From Lepturacanthus savala (lineage: Eukaryota > Chordata > Actinopteri > Scombriformes > Trichiuridae), in contig JARUPU010000074.1 of NCBI GenBank assembly GCA_030544235.1, positions 248,001 through 312,000 of the forward strand: DNA of 64,000 nt, in the 5' to 3' direction. The position numbers and the translations under genes were made by a program. The notes below the pieces were generated by a model, which was given only the letters and a program-made list of their open reading frames with translations, did not search any database and had not been told where the DNA came from. Below, piece after piece: positions 1 through 13,200 of this stretch (within the stretch, counting starts at the first letter, position 1; every line of letters starts with the position of its first letter).

Positions 1-3000
1 TAAACTTTTTATTGCTCCATATGCATTCTCTCGGTCTGAAGAGCCCAAAAAGACAAAAAGCTATATAGGCCTAAATCAGTACAATATTTTTATAGAAAAA
101 CTTATTTACCTTTTACTTTATGTGAAATGGTATAGTTTTGGATCAGAAATTCACCTGGAAAAGCTATTGTTTTCATGTGGTTTGTCTTTTAAAGTTTTTA
201 TTGCTCCATATGCATTCTCTCGGTCGGAAGAGCACAAAAAGACCAAAAGCTATGTAGGCCTAAATCAGTACAATATTTTTACAGAAAATCTTATTTACCT
301 TTTACTATATGTAAAATGATATAGTTTTGGATCAGAAATTCACCTGGAAAAGCTATTGTTTTCATGTGGTTTGTGTTTTAAAGTTTTTATTGCTCCATAT
401 GCATTCTCTTGGTCTGAAGAGCCCAAAAAGACAAAAAGCTATATAGGCCTAAATCAGTACAATATTTTTATAGAAAAACTTATTTACCTTTTACTTTATG
501 TGAAATGGTATAGTTTTGGATCAGAAATTCACCTGGAAAAGCTATTGTTTTCATGTGGTTTGTGTTTTAAAGTTTTTATTGCTCCATATGCATTCTCTCG
601 ATCTGAAGAGCCCAAAAAGACAAAAAGCTATATAGGCCTAAATCAGTACAATATTTTTATAGAAAAACTTATTTACCTTTTACTTTATGTGAAATGGTAT
701 AGTTTTGGAACAGAAATTCACCTGGAAAAGCTATTGTTTTCATGTGGTTTGTGTTTTAAAGTTTTTATTGCTCCATATGCATTCTCTCGATCTGAAGAGC
801 ACAAAAAGACAAAAAGCTATATAAGCCTAAATCAGAACAATATTTTTATAGAAAATCTTATTTACCTTTAACTTTATGTGAAATGGTATAGTTTTGGATC
901 AGAAATTCACCTGGAAAAGCTATTGTTTTCATGTGGTTTGTGTTTTAAAGTTTTTATTGCTCCATATGCATTCTCTCGGTCTGAAGAGCCCAAAAAGACA
1001 AAAAGCTATATAGGCCTAAATCAGTACAATATTTTCATAGAAAAACTTATTTACCTTTTACTTTATGTGAAATGGTATAGTTTTGGATCAGAAATTCACC
1101 TGGAAAAGCTATTGTTTTCATGTGGTTTGTGTTTTAAAGTTTTTATTGCTCCATATGCATTCTCTCGGTCGGAAGAGCACAAATAGACCAAAAGCTATGT
1201 AGGCCTAAATCAGTACAATATTTTTATAGAAAATCTTATTTACCTTTTACTATATGTAAAATGGTATAGTTTTGGATCAGAAATTCACCTGGAAAAGCTA
1301 TTGTTTTCATGTGGTTTGTGTTTTAAAGTTTTTATTGCTCCATATGCATTCTCTCGGTCTGAAGAGCCCAAAAAGACAAAAAGCTATATAGGCCTAAATC
1401 AGTACAATATTTTCATAGAAAAACTTATTTACCTTTTACTTTATGTGAAATGGTATAGTTTTGGATCAGAAATTCACCTGGAAAAGCTATTGTTTTCATG
1501 TGGTTTATCTTTTAAAGTTTTTATTGCTCCATATGCATTCTCTCGGTCGGAAGAGCACAAAAAGACCAAAAGCTATGTAGGCCTAAATCAGTACAATATT
1601 TTTACAGAAAATCTTATTTACCTTTTACTATATGTAAAATGATATAGTTTTGGATCAGAAATTCACCTGGAAAAGCTATTGTTTTCATGTGGTTTGTGTT
1701 TTAAAGTTTTTATTGCTCCATATGCATTCTCTTGGTCTGAAGAGCCCAAAAAGACAAAAAGCTATATAGGCCTAAATCAGTACAATATTTTTATAGAAAA
1801 ACTTATTTACCTTTTACTTTATGTGAAATGGTATAGTTTTGGATCAGAAATTCACCTGGAAAAGCTATTGTTTTCATGTGGTTTGTGTTTTAAAGTTTTT
1901 ATTGCTCCATATGCATTCTCTCGATCTGAAGAGCCCAAAAAGACACAAAGCTATATAGGCCTAAATCAGAACAATATTTTTATAGAAAATCTTATTTACC
2001 TTTAACTTTATGTGAAATGGTACAGTTTTGGATCAGAAATTCACCTGGAAAAGCTATTGTTTTCATGTGGTTTGTGTTTTAAAGTTTTTATTGCTCCATA
2101 TGCATTCTCTCGGTCGGAAGAGCACAAAAAGACCAAAAGCTATGTAGGCCTAAATCAGTACAATATTTTTACAGAAAATCTTATTTACCTTTTACTATAT
2201 GTAAAATGATATAGTTTTGGATGAGAAATTCACCTGGAAAAGCTATTGTTTTCATGTGGTTAGTGTTTTAAACTTTTTATTGCTCCATATGCATTCTCTC
2301 GGTCTGAAGAGCCCAAAAAGACAAAAAGCTATATAGGCCTAAATCAGTACAATATTTTTATAGAAAAACTTATTTACCTTTTACTTTATGTGAAATGGTA
2401 TAGTTTTGGATCAGAAATTCACCTGGAAAAGCTATTGTTTTCATGTGGTTTGTCTTTTAAAGTTTTTATTGCTCCATATGCATTCTCTCGGTCGGAAGAG
2501 CACAAAAAGACCAAAAGCTATGTAGGCCTAAATCAGTACAATATTTTTACAGAAAATCTTATTTACCTTTTACTATATGTAAAATGATATAGTTTTGGAT
2601 CAGAAATTCACCTGGAAAAGCTATTGTTTTCATGTGGTTTGTGTTTTAAAGTTTTTATTGCTCCATATGCATTCTCTTGGTCTGAAGAGCCCAAAAAGAC
2701 AAAAAGCTATATAGGCCTAAATCAGTACAATATTTTTATAGAAAAACTTATTTACCTTTTACTTTATGTGAAATGGTATAGTTTTGGATCAGAAATTCAC
2801 CTGGAAAAGCTATTGTTTTCATGTGGTTTGTGTTTTAAAGTTTTTATTGCTCCATATGCATTCTCTCGATCTGAAGAGCCCAAAAAGACAAAAAGCTATA
2901 TAGGCCTAAATCAGTACAATATTTTTATAGAAAAACTTATTTACCTTTTACTTTATGTGAAATGGTATAGTTTTGGAACAGAAATTCACCTGGAAAAGCT

Positions 3001-3455
3001 ATTGTTTTCATGTGGTTTGTGTTTTAAAGTTTTTATTGCTCCATATGCATTCTCTCGATCTGAAGAGCACAAAAAGACAAAAAGCTATATAAGCCTAAAT
3101 CAGAACAATATTTTTATAGAAAATCTTATTTACCTTTAACTTTATGTGAAATGGTATAGTTTTGGATCAGAAATTCACCTGGAAAAGCTATTGTTTTCAT
3201 GTGGTTTGTGTTTTAAAGTTTTTATTGCTCCATATGCATTCTCTCGGTCTGAAGAGCCCAAAAAGACAAAAAGCTATATAGGCCTAAATCAGTACAATAT
3301 TTTCATAGAAAAACTTATTTACCTTTTACTTTATGTGAAATGGTATAGTTTTGGATCAGAAATTCACCTGGAAAAGCTATTGTTTTCATGTGGTTTGTGT
3401 TTTAAAGTTTTTATTGCTCCATATGCATTCTCTCGGTCTGAAGAGCCCAAAAAGA
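1..3455. repeat. 12-monomer duplication (offset 2,268 bp)
   Basis: Positions 1 to about 1,190 recur at 2,269 to about 3,455 with a constant offset of 2,268 bp (12 x 189). Shared rare variants are the AAACTTTTTATTG form at 1 and 2,269, the GTCTTTTAAAG form near 185 and 2,453, the CTTGGTCTG form near 409 and 2,677, and GGAACAGAAATTC near 707 and 2,975. The copies part after about 1,190, where the right copy carries extra monomers before its AAATAGACC variant. Confidence 0.85.
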
Positions 3456-6400
3456 CAAAAAGCTATATAGGCCTAAATCAGTACAATATTTTTATAGAAA
3501 AACTTATTTACCTTTTACTTTATATGAAATGGTATAGTTTTGGATCAGAAATTCACCTGGAAAAGCTATTGTTTTCATGTGGTTTGTGTTTTAAAGTTTT
3601 TATTGCTCCATATGCATTCTCTCGGTCGGAAGAGCACAAATAGACCAAAAGCTATGTAGGCCTAATCAGTACAATATTTTTACAGAAAATCTTATTTACC
3701 TTTTACTATATGTAAAATGGTATAGTTTTGGATCAGAAATTCACCTGGAAAAGCTATTGTTTTCATGTGGTTTGTGTTTTAAAGTTTTTATTGCTCCATA
3801 TGCATTCTCTCGGTCTGAAGAGCCCAAAAAGACAAAAAGCTATATAGGCCTAAATCAGTACAATATTTTCATAGAAAAACTTATTTACCTTTTACTTTAT
3901 GTGAAATGGTATAGTTTTGGATCAGAAATTCACCTGGAAAAGCTATTGTTTTCATGTGGTTTGTGTTTTAAAGTTTTTATTGCTCCATATGCATTCTCTC
4001 GGTCTGAAGAGCCCAAAAAGACAAAAAGCTATATAGGCCTAAATCAGTACAATATTTTTATAGAAAAACTTATTTACCTTTTACTTTATATGAAATGGTA
4101 TAGTTTTGGATCAGAAATTCACCTGGAAAAGCTATTGTTTTCATGTGGTTTGTGTTTTAAAGTTTTTATTGCTCCATATGCATTCTCTCGGTCGGAAGAG
4201 CACAAATAGACCAAAAGCTATGTAGGCCTAAATCAGTACAATATTTTTACAGAAAATCTTATTTACCTTTTACTATATATAAAATGGTATAGTTTTGGAT
4301 CAGAAATTCACCTGGAAAAGCTATTGTTTTCATGTGGTTTGTGTTTTAAAGTTTTTATTGCTCCATATGCATTCTCTCGGTCTGAAGAGCCCAAAAAGAC
4401 AAAAAGCTATATAGGCCTAAATCAGTACAATATTTTCATAGAAAAACTTATTTACCTTTTACTTTATGTGAAATGGTATAGTTTTGGATCAGAAATTCAC
4501 CTGGAAAAGCTATTGTTTTCATGTGGTTTGTGTTTTAAAGTTTTTATTGCTCCATATGCATTCTCTCGGTCTGAAGAGCACAAAAAGACAAAAAGCTATA
4601 TAGGCCTAAATCAGTACAATATTTTTATAGAAAAACTTATTTACCTTTTACTTTATATGAAATGGTATAGTTTTGGATCAGAAATTCACCTGGAAAAGCT
4701 ATTGTTTTCATGTGGTTTGTGTTTTAAAGTTTTTATTGCTCCATATGCATTCTCTCGGTCGGAAGAGCACAAATAGACCAAAAGCTATGTAGGCCTAAAT
4801 CAGTACAATATTTTTATAGAAAATCTTATTTACCTTTTACTATATGTAAAATGGTATAGTTTTGGATCAGAAATTCACCTGGAAAAGCTATTGTTTTCAT
4901 GTGGTTTGTGTTTTAAAGTTTTTATTGCTCCATATGCATTCTCTCGGTCTGAAGAGCCCAAAAAGACAAAAAGCTATATAGGCCTAAATCAGTACAATAT
5001 TTTCATAGAAAAACTTATTTACATTTTACTTTATGTGAAATGGTATAGTTTTGGATCAGAAATTCACCTGGAAAAGCTATTGTTTTCATGTGGTTTGTCT
5101 TTTAAAGTTTTTATTGCTCCATATGCATTCTCTCGGTCGGAAGAGCACAAAAAGACCAAAAGCTATGTAGGCCTAAATCAGTACAATAGTTTTACAGAAA
5201 ATCTTATTTACCTTTTACTATATGTAAAATGATATAGTTTTGGATCAGAAATTCACCTGGAAAAGCTATTGTTTTCATGTGGTTTGTGTTTTAAAGTTTT
5301 TATTGCTCCATATGCATTCTCTTGGTCTGAAGAGCCCAAAAAGACAAAAAGCTATATAGGCCTAAATCAGTACAATATTTTTTATAGAAAAACTTATTTA
5401 CCTTTTACTTTATGTGAAATGGTATAGTTTTGGATCAGAAATTCACCTGGAAAAGCTATTGTTTTCATGTGGTTTGTGTTTTAAAGTTTTTATTGCTCCA
5501 TATGCATTCTCTCGATCTGAAGAGCCCAAAAAGACAAAAAGCTATATAGGCCTAAATCAGAACAATATTTTTATAGAAAATCTTATTTACCTTTAACTTT
5601 ATGTGAAATGGTACAGTTTTGGATCAGAAATTCACCTGGAAAAGCTATTGTTTTCATGTGGTTTGTGTTTTAAAGTTTTTATTGCTCCATATGCATTCTC
5701 TCGGTCGGAAGAGCACAAAAAGACCAAAAGCTATGTAGGCCTAAATCAGTACAATATTTTTACAGAAAATCTTATTTACCTTTTACTATATGTAAAATGA
5801 TATAGTTTTGGATCAGAAATTCACCTGGAAAAGCTATTGTTTTCATGTGGTTTGTGTTTTAAAGTTTTTATTGCTCCATATGCATTCTCTTGGTCTGAAG
5901 AGCCCAAAAAGACAAAAAGCTATATAGGCCTAAATCAGTACAATATTTTTATAGAAAAACTTATTTACCTTTTACTTTATGTGAAATGGTATAGTTTTGG
6001 ATCAGAAATTCACCTGGAAAAGCTATTGTTTTCATGTGGTTTGTGTTTTAAAGTTTTTATTGCTCCATATGCATTCTCTCGATCTGAAGAGCCCAAAAAG
6101 ACAAAAAGCTATATAGGCCTAAATCAGTACAATATTTTTATAGAAAAACTTATTTACCTTTTACTTTATGTGAAATGGTATAGTTTTGGATCAGAAATTC
6201 ACCTGGAAAAGCTATTGTTTTCATGTGGTTTGTGTTTTAAAGTTTTTATTGCTCCATATGCATTCTCTCGATCTGAAGAGCACAAAAAGACAAAAAGCTA
6301 TATAAGCCTAAATCAGAACAATATTTTTATAGAAAATCTTATTTACCTTTAACTTTATGTGAAATGGTATAGTTTTGGATCAGAAATTCACCTGGAAAAG

Positions 6401-9015
6401 CTATTGTTTTCATGTGGTTTGTGTTTTAAAGTTTTTATTGCTCCATATGCATTCTCTCGGTCTGAAGAGCCCAAAAAGACAAAAAGCTATATAGGCCTAA
6501 ATCAGTACAATATTTTCATAGAAAAACTTATTTACCTTTTACTTTATGTGAAATGGTATAGTTTTGGATCAGAAATTCACCTGGAAAAGCTATTGTTTTC
6601 ATGTGGTTTGTGTTTTAAAGTTTTTATTGCTCCATATGCATTCTCTCGGTCTGAAGAGCCCAAAAAGACAAAAAGCTATATAGGCCTAAATCAGTACAAT
6701 ATTTTTATAGAAAAACTTATTTACCTTTTACTTTATATGAAATGGTATAGTTTTGGATCAGAAATTCACCTGGAAAAGCTATTGTTTTCATGTGGTTTGT
6801 GTTTTAAAGTTTTTATTGCTCCATATGCATTCTCTCGGTCGGAAGAGCACAAATAGACCAAAAGCTATGTAGGCCTAATCAGTACAATATTTTTACAGAA
6901 AATCTTATTTACCTTTTACTATATGTAAAATGGTATAGTTTTGGATCAGAAATTCACCTGGAAAAGCTATTGTTTTCATGTGGTTTGTGTTTTAAAGTTT
7001 TTATTGCTCCATATGCATTCTCTCGGTCTGAAGAGCCCAAAAAGACAAAAAGCTATATAGGCCTAAATCAGTACAATATTTTCATAGAAAAACTTATTTA
7101 CCTTTTACTTTATGTGAAATGGTATAGTTTTGGATCAGAAATTCACCTGGAAAAGCTATTGTTTTCATGTGGTTTGTGTTTTAAAGTTTTTATTGCTCCA
7201 TATGCATTCTCTCGGTCTGAAGAGCCCAAAAAGACAAAAAGCTATATAGGCCTAAATCAGTACAATATTTTTATAGAAAAACTTATTTACCTTTTACTTT
7301 ATATGAAATGGTATAGTTTTGGATCAGAAATTCACCTGGAAAAGCTATTGTTTTCATGTGGTTTGTGTTTTAAAGTTTTTATTGCTCCATATGCATTCTC
7401 TCGGTCGGAAGAGCACAAATAGTCCAAAAGCTATGTAGGCCTAAATCAGTACAATATTTTTACAGAAAATCTTATTTACCTTTTACTATATATAAAATGG
7501 TATAGTTTTGGATCAGAAATTCACCTGGAAAAGCTATTGTTTTCATGTGGTTTGTGTTTTAAAGTTTTTATTGCTCCATATGCATTCTCTCGGTCTGAAG
7601 AGCCCAAAAAGACAAAAAGCTATATAGGCCTAAATCAGTACAATATTTTCATAGAAAAACTTATTTACCTTTTACTTTATGTGAAATGGTATAGTTTTGG
7701 ATCAGAAATTCACCTGGAAAAGCTATTGTTTTCATGTGGTTTGTGTTTTAAAGTTTTTATTGCTCCATATGCATTCTCTCGGTCTGAAGAGCACAAAAAG
7801 ACAAAAAGCTATATAGGCCTAAATCAGTACAATATTTTTATAGAAAAACTTATTTACCTTTTACTTTATATGAAATGGTATAGTTTTGGATCAGAAATTC
7901 ACCTGGAAAAGCTATTGTTTTCATGTGGTTTGTGTTTTAAAGTTTTTATTGCTCCATATGCATTCTCTCGGTCGGAAGAGCACAAATAGACCAAAAGCTA
8001 TGTAGGCCTAAATCAGTACAATATTTTTATAGAAAATCTTATTTACCTTTTACTATATGTAAAATGGTATAGTTTTGGATCAGAAATTCACCTGGAAAAG
8101 CTATTGTTTTCATGTGGTTTGTGTTTTAAAGTTTTTATTGCTCCATATGCATTCTCTCGGTCTGAAGAGCCCAAAAAGACAAAAAGCTATATAGGCCTAA
8201 ATCAGTACAATATTTTCATAGAAAAACTTATTTACATTTTACTTTATGTGAAATGGTATAGTTTTGGATCAGAAATTCACCTGGAAAAGCTATTGTTTTC
8301 ATGTGGTTTGTCTTTTAAAGTTTTTATTGCTCCATATGCATTCTCTCGGTCGGAAGAGCACAAAAAGACCAAAAGCTATGTAGGCCTAAATCAGTACAAT
8401 AGTTTTACAGAAAATCTTATTTACCTTTTACTATATGTAAAATGATATAGTTTTGGATCAGAAATTCACCTGGAAAAGCTATTGTTTTCATGTGGTTTGT
8501 GTTTTAAAGTTTTTATTGCTCCATATGCATTCTCTTGGTCTGAAGAGCCCAAAAAGACAAAAAGCTACATAGGCCTAAATCAGTACAATATTTTTATAGA
8601 AAAACTTATTTACCTTTTACTTTATGTGAAATGGTATAGTTTTGGATCAGAAATTCACCTGGAAAAGCTATTGTTTTCATGTGGTTTGTGTTTTAAAGTT
8701 TTTATTGCTCCATATGCATTCTCTCGATCTGAAGAGCCCAAAAAGACAAAAAGCTATATAGGCCTAAATCAGAACAATATTTTTATAGAAAATCTTATTT
8801 ACCTTTAACTTTATGTGAAATGGTACAGTTTTGGATCAGAAATTCACCTGGAAAAGCTATTGTTTTCATGTGGTTTGTGTTTTAAAGTTTTTATTGCTCC
8901 ATATGCATTCTCTCGGTCGGAAGAGCACAAAAAGACCAAAAGCTATGTAGGCCTAAATCAGTACAATATTTTTACAGAAAATCTTATTTACCTTTTACTA
9001 TATGTAAAATGATAT
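2590..9015. repeat. 17-monomer tandem duplication (offset 3,213 bp)
   Basis: A block of 17 x 189 = 3,213 bp at about 2,590-5,802 is repeated directly at about 5,803-9,015. Rare markers fall at the exact offset: the one-base-short CCTAATC at 3,661 and 6,874, TTACATTTTAC near 5,020 and 8,233, and AGTTTTACAG at 5,188 and 8,401. Only a few differences are visible by eye: GGAACAG versus GGATCAG near 2,975/6,188, an extra T near 5,375 in copy 1 only, AGACC versus AGTCC near 4,208/7,421, and TATATAGG versus TACATAGG near 5,351/8,563. The tandem duplication is recent. Confidence 0.9.
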
Positions 9016-10319
9016 AGTTTTGGATCAGAAATTCACCTGGAAAAGCTATTGTTTTCATGTGGTTAGTGTTTTAAAGTTTTTATTGCTCCATATGCATTCT
9101 CTCGGTCTGAAGAGCCCAAAAAGACAAAAAGCTATATAGGCCTAAATCAGTACAATATTTTTATAGAAAAACTTATTTACCTTTTACTTTATGTGAAATG
9201 GTATAGTTTTGGATCAGAAATTCACCTGGAAAAGCTATTGTTTTCATGTGGTTTGTGTTTTAAAGTTTTTATTGCTCCATATGCATTCTCTCGGTCGGAA
9301 GAGCACAAAAAGACCAAAAGCTATGTAGGCCTAAATCAGTACAATATTTTTACAGAAAATCTTATTTACCTTTTACTATATGTAAAATGATATAGTTTTG
9401 GATCAGAAATTCACCTGGAAAAGCTATTGTTTTCATGTGGTTTGTGTTTTAAAGTTTTTATTGCTCCATATGCATTCTCTTGGTCTGAAGAGCCCAAAAA
9501 GACAAAAAGCTATATAGGCTTAAATCAGTACAATATTTTTATAGAAAAACTTATTTACCTTTTACTTTATGTGAAATGGTATAGTTTTGGATCAGAAATT
9601 CACCTGGAAAAGCTATTGTTTTCATGTGGTTTGTGTTTTAAAGTTTTTATTGCTCCATATGCATTCTCTCGGTCGGAAGAGCACAAAAAGACCAAAAGCT
9701 ATGTAGGCCTAAATCAGTACAATATTTTTACAGAAAATCTTATTTACCTTTTACTATATGTAAAATGATATAGTTTTGGATCAGAAATTCACCTGGAAAA
9801 GCTATTGTTTTCATGTGGTTTGTGTTTTAAAGTTTTTATTGCTCCATATGCATTCTCTTGGTCTGAAGAGCCCAAAAAGACAAAAAGCTATATAGGCCTA
9901 AATCAGTACAATATTTTTATAGAAAAACTTATTTACCTTTTACTTTATGTGAAATGGTATAGTTTTGGATCAGAAATTCACCTGGAAAAGCTATTGTTTT
10001 CATGTGGTTTGTGTTTTAAAGTTTTTATTGCTCCATATGCATTCTCTCGATCTGAAGAGCCCAAAAAGACAAAAAGCTATATAGGCCTAAATCAGTACAA
10101 TATTTTTATAGAAAAACTTATTTACCTTTTACTTTATGTGAAATGGTATAGTTTTGGATCAGAAATTCACCTGGAAAAGCTATTGTTTTCATGTGGTTTG
10201 TGTTTTAAAGTTTTTATTGCTCCATATGCATTCTCTCGATCTGAAGAGCACAAAAAGACAAAAAGCTATATAAGCCTAAATCAGAACAATATTTTTATAG
10301 AAAATGTTATTTACCTTTA

Positions 10320-13200
10320 ACTTTATGTGAAATGGTATAGTTTTGGATCAGAACTTCACCTGGAAAAGCTATTGTTTTCATGTCGTTTGTGTTTTAAAGT
10401 TTTTATTGCTCCATATGCATTCTCTCGGTCGGAAGAGCACAAATAGACCAAAAGCTATGTAGGCCTAATCAGTACAATATTTTTACAGAAAATCTTATTT
10501 ACCTTTTACTATATGTAAAATGGTATAGTTTTGGATCAGAAATTCACCTGGAAAAGCTATTGTTTTCATGTGGTTTGTGTTTTAAAGTTTTTATTGCTCC
10601 ATATGCATTCTCTCGGTCTGAAGAGCCCAAAAAGACAAAAAGCTATATAGGCCTAAATCAGTACAATATTTTCATAGAAAAACTTATTTACCTTTTACTT
10701 TATGTGAAATGGTATAGTTTTGGATCAGAAATTCACCTGGAAAAGCTATTGTTTTCATGTGGTTTGTGTTTTAAAGTTTTTATTGCTCCATATGCATTCT
10801 CTCGGTCTGAAGAGCCCAAAAAGACAAAAAGCTATATAGGCCTAAATCAGTACAATATTTTTATAGAAAAACTTATTTACCTTTTACTATATGTAAAATG
10901 GTATAGTTTTGGATCAGAAATTCACCTGGAAAAGCTATTGTTTTCATGTGGTTTGTGTTTTAAAGTTTTTATTGCTCCATATGCATTCTCTCGGTCTGAA
11001 GAGCCCAAAAAGACAAAAAGCTATATAGGCCTAAATCAGTACAATATTTTCATAGAAAAACTTATTTACCTTTTACTTTATGTGAAATGGTATAGTTTTG
11101 GATCAGAAATTCACCTGGAAAAGCTATTGTTTTCATGTGGTTTGTGTTTTAAAGTTTTTATTGCTCCATATGCATTCTCTCGGTCTGAAGAGCCCAAAAA
11201 GACAAAAAGCTATATAGGCCTAAATCAGTACAATATTTTTATAGAAAAACTTATTTACCTTTTGCTTTATGTGAAATGGTATAGTTTTGGATCAGAAATT
11301 CACCTGGAAAAGCTATTGTTTTCATGTGGTTTGTGTTTTAAAGTTTTTATTGCTCCATATGCATTCTCTCGATCTGAAGAGCACAAAAAGACAAAAAGCT
11401 ATATAGGCCTAAATCAGTACAATATTTTTATAGAAAATCTTATTTACCTTTTACTTTATGTGAAATGGTATAGTTTTGGATCAGAAATTCACCTGGAAAA
11501 GCTATTGTTTTCATGTGGTTTGTGTTTTAAAGTTTTTATTGCTCCATATGCATTCTCTCGATCTGAAGAGCCCAAAAAGACAAAAAGCTATATAGGCCTA
11601 AATCAGTACAATATTTTTATAGAAAAACTTATTTACCTTTTACTTTATGTGAAATGGTATAGTTTTGGATCAGAAATTCACCTGGAAAAGCTATTGTTTT
11701 CATGTGGTTTGTGTTTTAAAGTTTTTATTGCTCCATATGCATTCTCTCGATCTGAAGAGCACAAAAAGACAAAAAGCTATATAAGCCTAAATCAGAACAA
11801 TATTTTTATAGAAAATGTTATTTACCTTCAACTTTATGTGAAATGGTATAGTTTTGGATCAGAACTTCACCTGGAAAAGCTATTGTTTTCATGTCGTTTG
11901 TGTTTTAAAGTTTTTATTGCTCCATATGCATTCTCTCGGTCGGAAGAGCACAAATAGACCAAAAGCTATGTAGGCCTAATCAGTACAATATTTTTACAGA
12001 AAATCTTATTTACCTTTTACTATATGTAAAATGGTATAGTTTTGGATCAGAAATTCACCTGGAAAAGCTATTGTTTTCATGTGGTTTGTGTTTTAAAGTT
12101 TTTATTGCTCCATATGCATTCTCTCGGTCTGAAGAGCCCAAAAAGACAAAAAGCTATATAGGCCTAAATCAGTACAATATTTTCATAGAAAAACTTATTT
12201 ACCTTTTACTTTATGTGAAATGGTATAGTTTTGGATCAGAAATTCACCTGGAAAAGCTATTGTTTTCATGTGGTTTGTGTTTTAAAGTTTTTATTGCTCC
12301 ATATGCATTCTCTCGGTCTGAAGAGCCCAAAAAGACAAAAAGCTATATAGGCCTAAATCAGTACAATATTTTTATAGAAAAACTTATTTACCTTTTACTA
12401 TATGTAAAATGGTATAGTTTTGGATCAGAAATTCACCTGGAAAAGCTATTGTTTTCATGTGGTTTGTGTTTTAAAGTTTTTATTGCTCCATATGCATTCT
12501 CTCGATCTGAAGAGCACAAAAAGACAAAAAGCTATATAGGCCTAAATCAGTACAATATTTTTATAGAAAATCTTATTTACCTTTTACTTTATGTGAAATG
12601 GTATAGTTTTGGATCAGAAATTCACCTGGAAAAGCTATTGTTTTCATGTGGTTTGTGTTTTAAAGTTTTTATTGCTCCATATGCATTCTCTCGATCTGAA
12701 GAGCCCAAAAAGACAAAAAGCTATATAGGCCTAAATCAGTACAATATTTTTATAGAAAAACTTATTTACCTTTTACTTTATGTGAAATGGTATAGTTTTG
12801 GATCAGAAATTCACCTGGAAAAGCTATTGTTTTCATGTGGTTTGTGTTTTAAAGTTTTTATTGCTCCATATGCATTCTCTCGATCTGAAGAGCACAAAAA
12901 GACAAAAAGCTATATAAGCCTAAATCAGAACAATATTTTTATAGAAAATGTTATTTACCTTTAACTTTATGTGAAATGGTATAGTTTTGGATCAGAACTT
13001 CACCTGGAAAAGCTATTGTTTTCATGTCGTTTGTGTTTTAAAGTTTTTATTGCTCCATATGCATTCTCTCGGTCGGAAGAGCACAAATAGACCAAAAGCT
13101 ATGTAGGCCTAATCAGTACAATATTTTTACAGAAAATCTTATTTACCTTTTACTATATGTAAAATGGTATAGTTTTGGATCAGAAATTCACCTGGCAAAG
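10320..13200. repeat. Block with recurrent TGTCGTTTG variant (1,511 and 1,133 bp spacing)
   Basis: A marker monomer carrying CAGAACTTCACC plus TGTCGTTTG, followed by AAATAGACC and the one-base-short CCTAATC, occurs at 10,382, 11,893 and 13,026. Spacings are 1,511 bp (8 x 189 - 1) and 1,133 bp (6 x 189 - 1), so the block has duplicated with gain or loss of two monomers. The longest stop-free frame in this domain (10,560-11,957, 465 codons) lies here. The middle copy escapes a stop because TTTAACTTT reads TTCAACTTT near 11,826. Confidence 0.85.

Noticed and set aside
10560..11957. 465-codon open frame in the satellite, and the similar 530-codon frame at 56,207-57,799, as real repeat-protein genes
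   Set aside because: They are runs of the stop-free frame of a 189-bp unit. Neighbouring copies break the same frame with stops and 1-bp indels, replacement changes are common, and there is no promoter, splice or start context.
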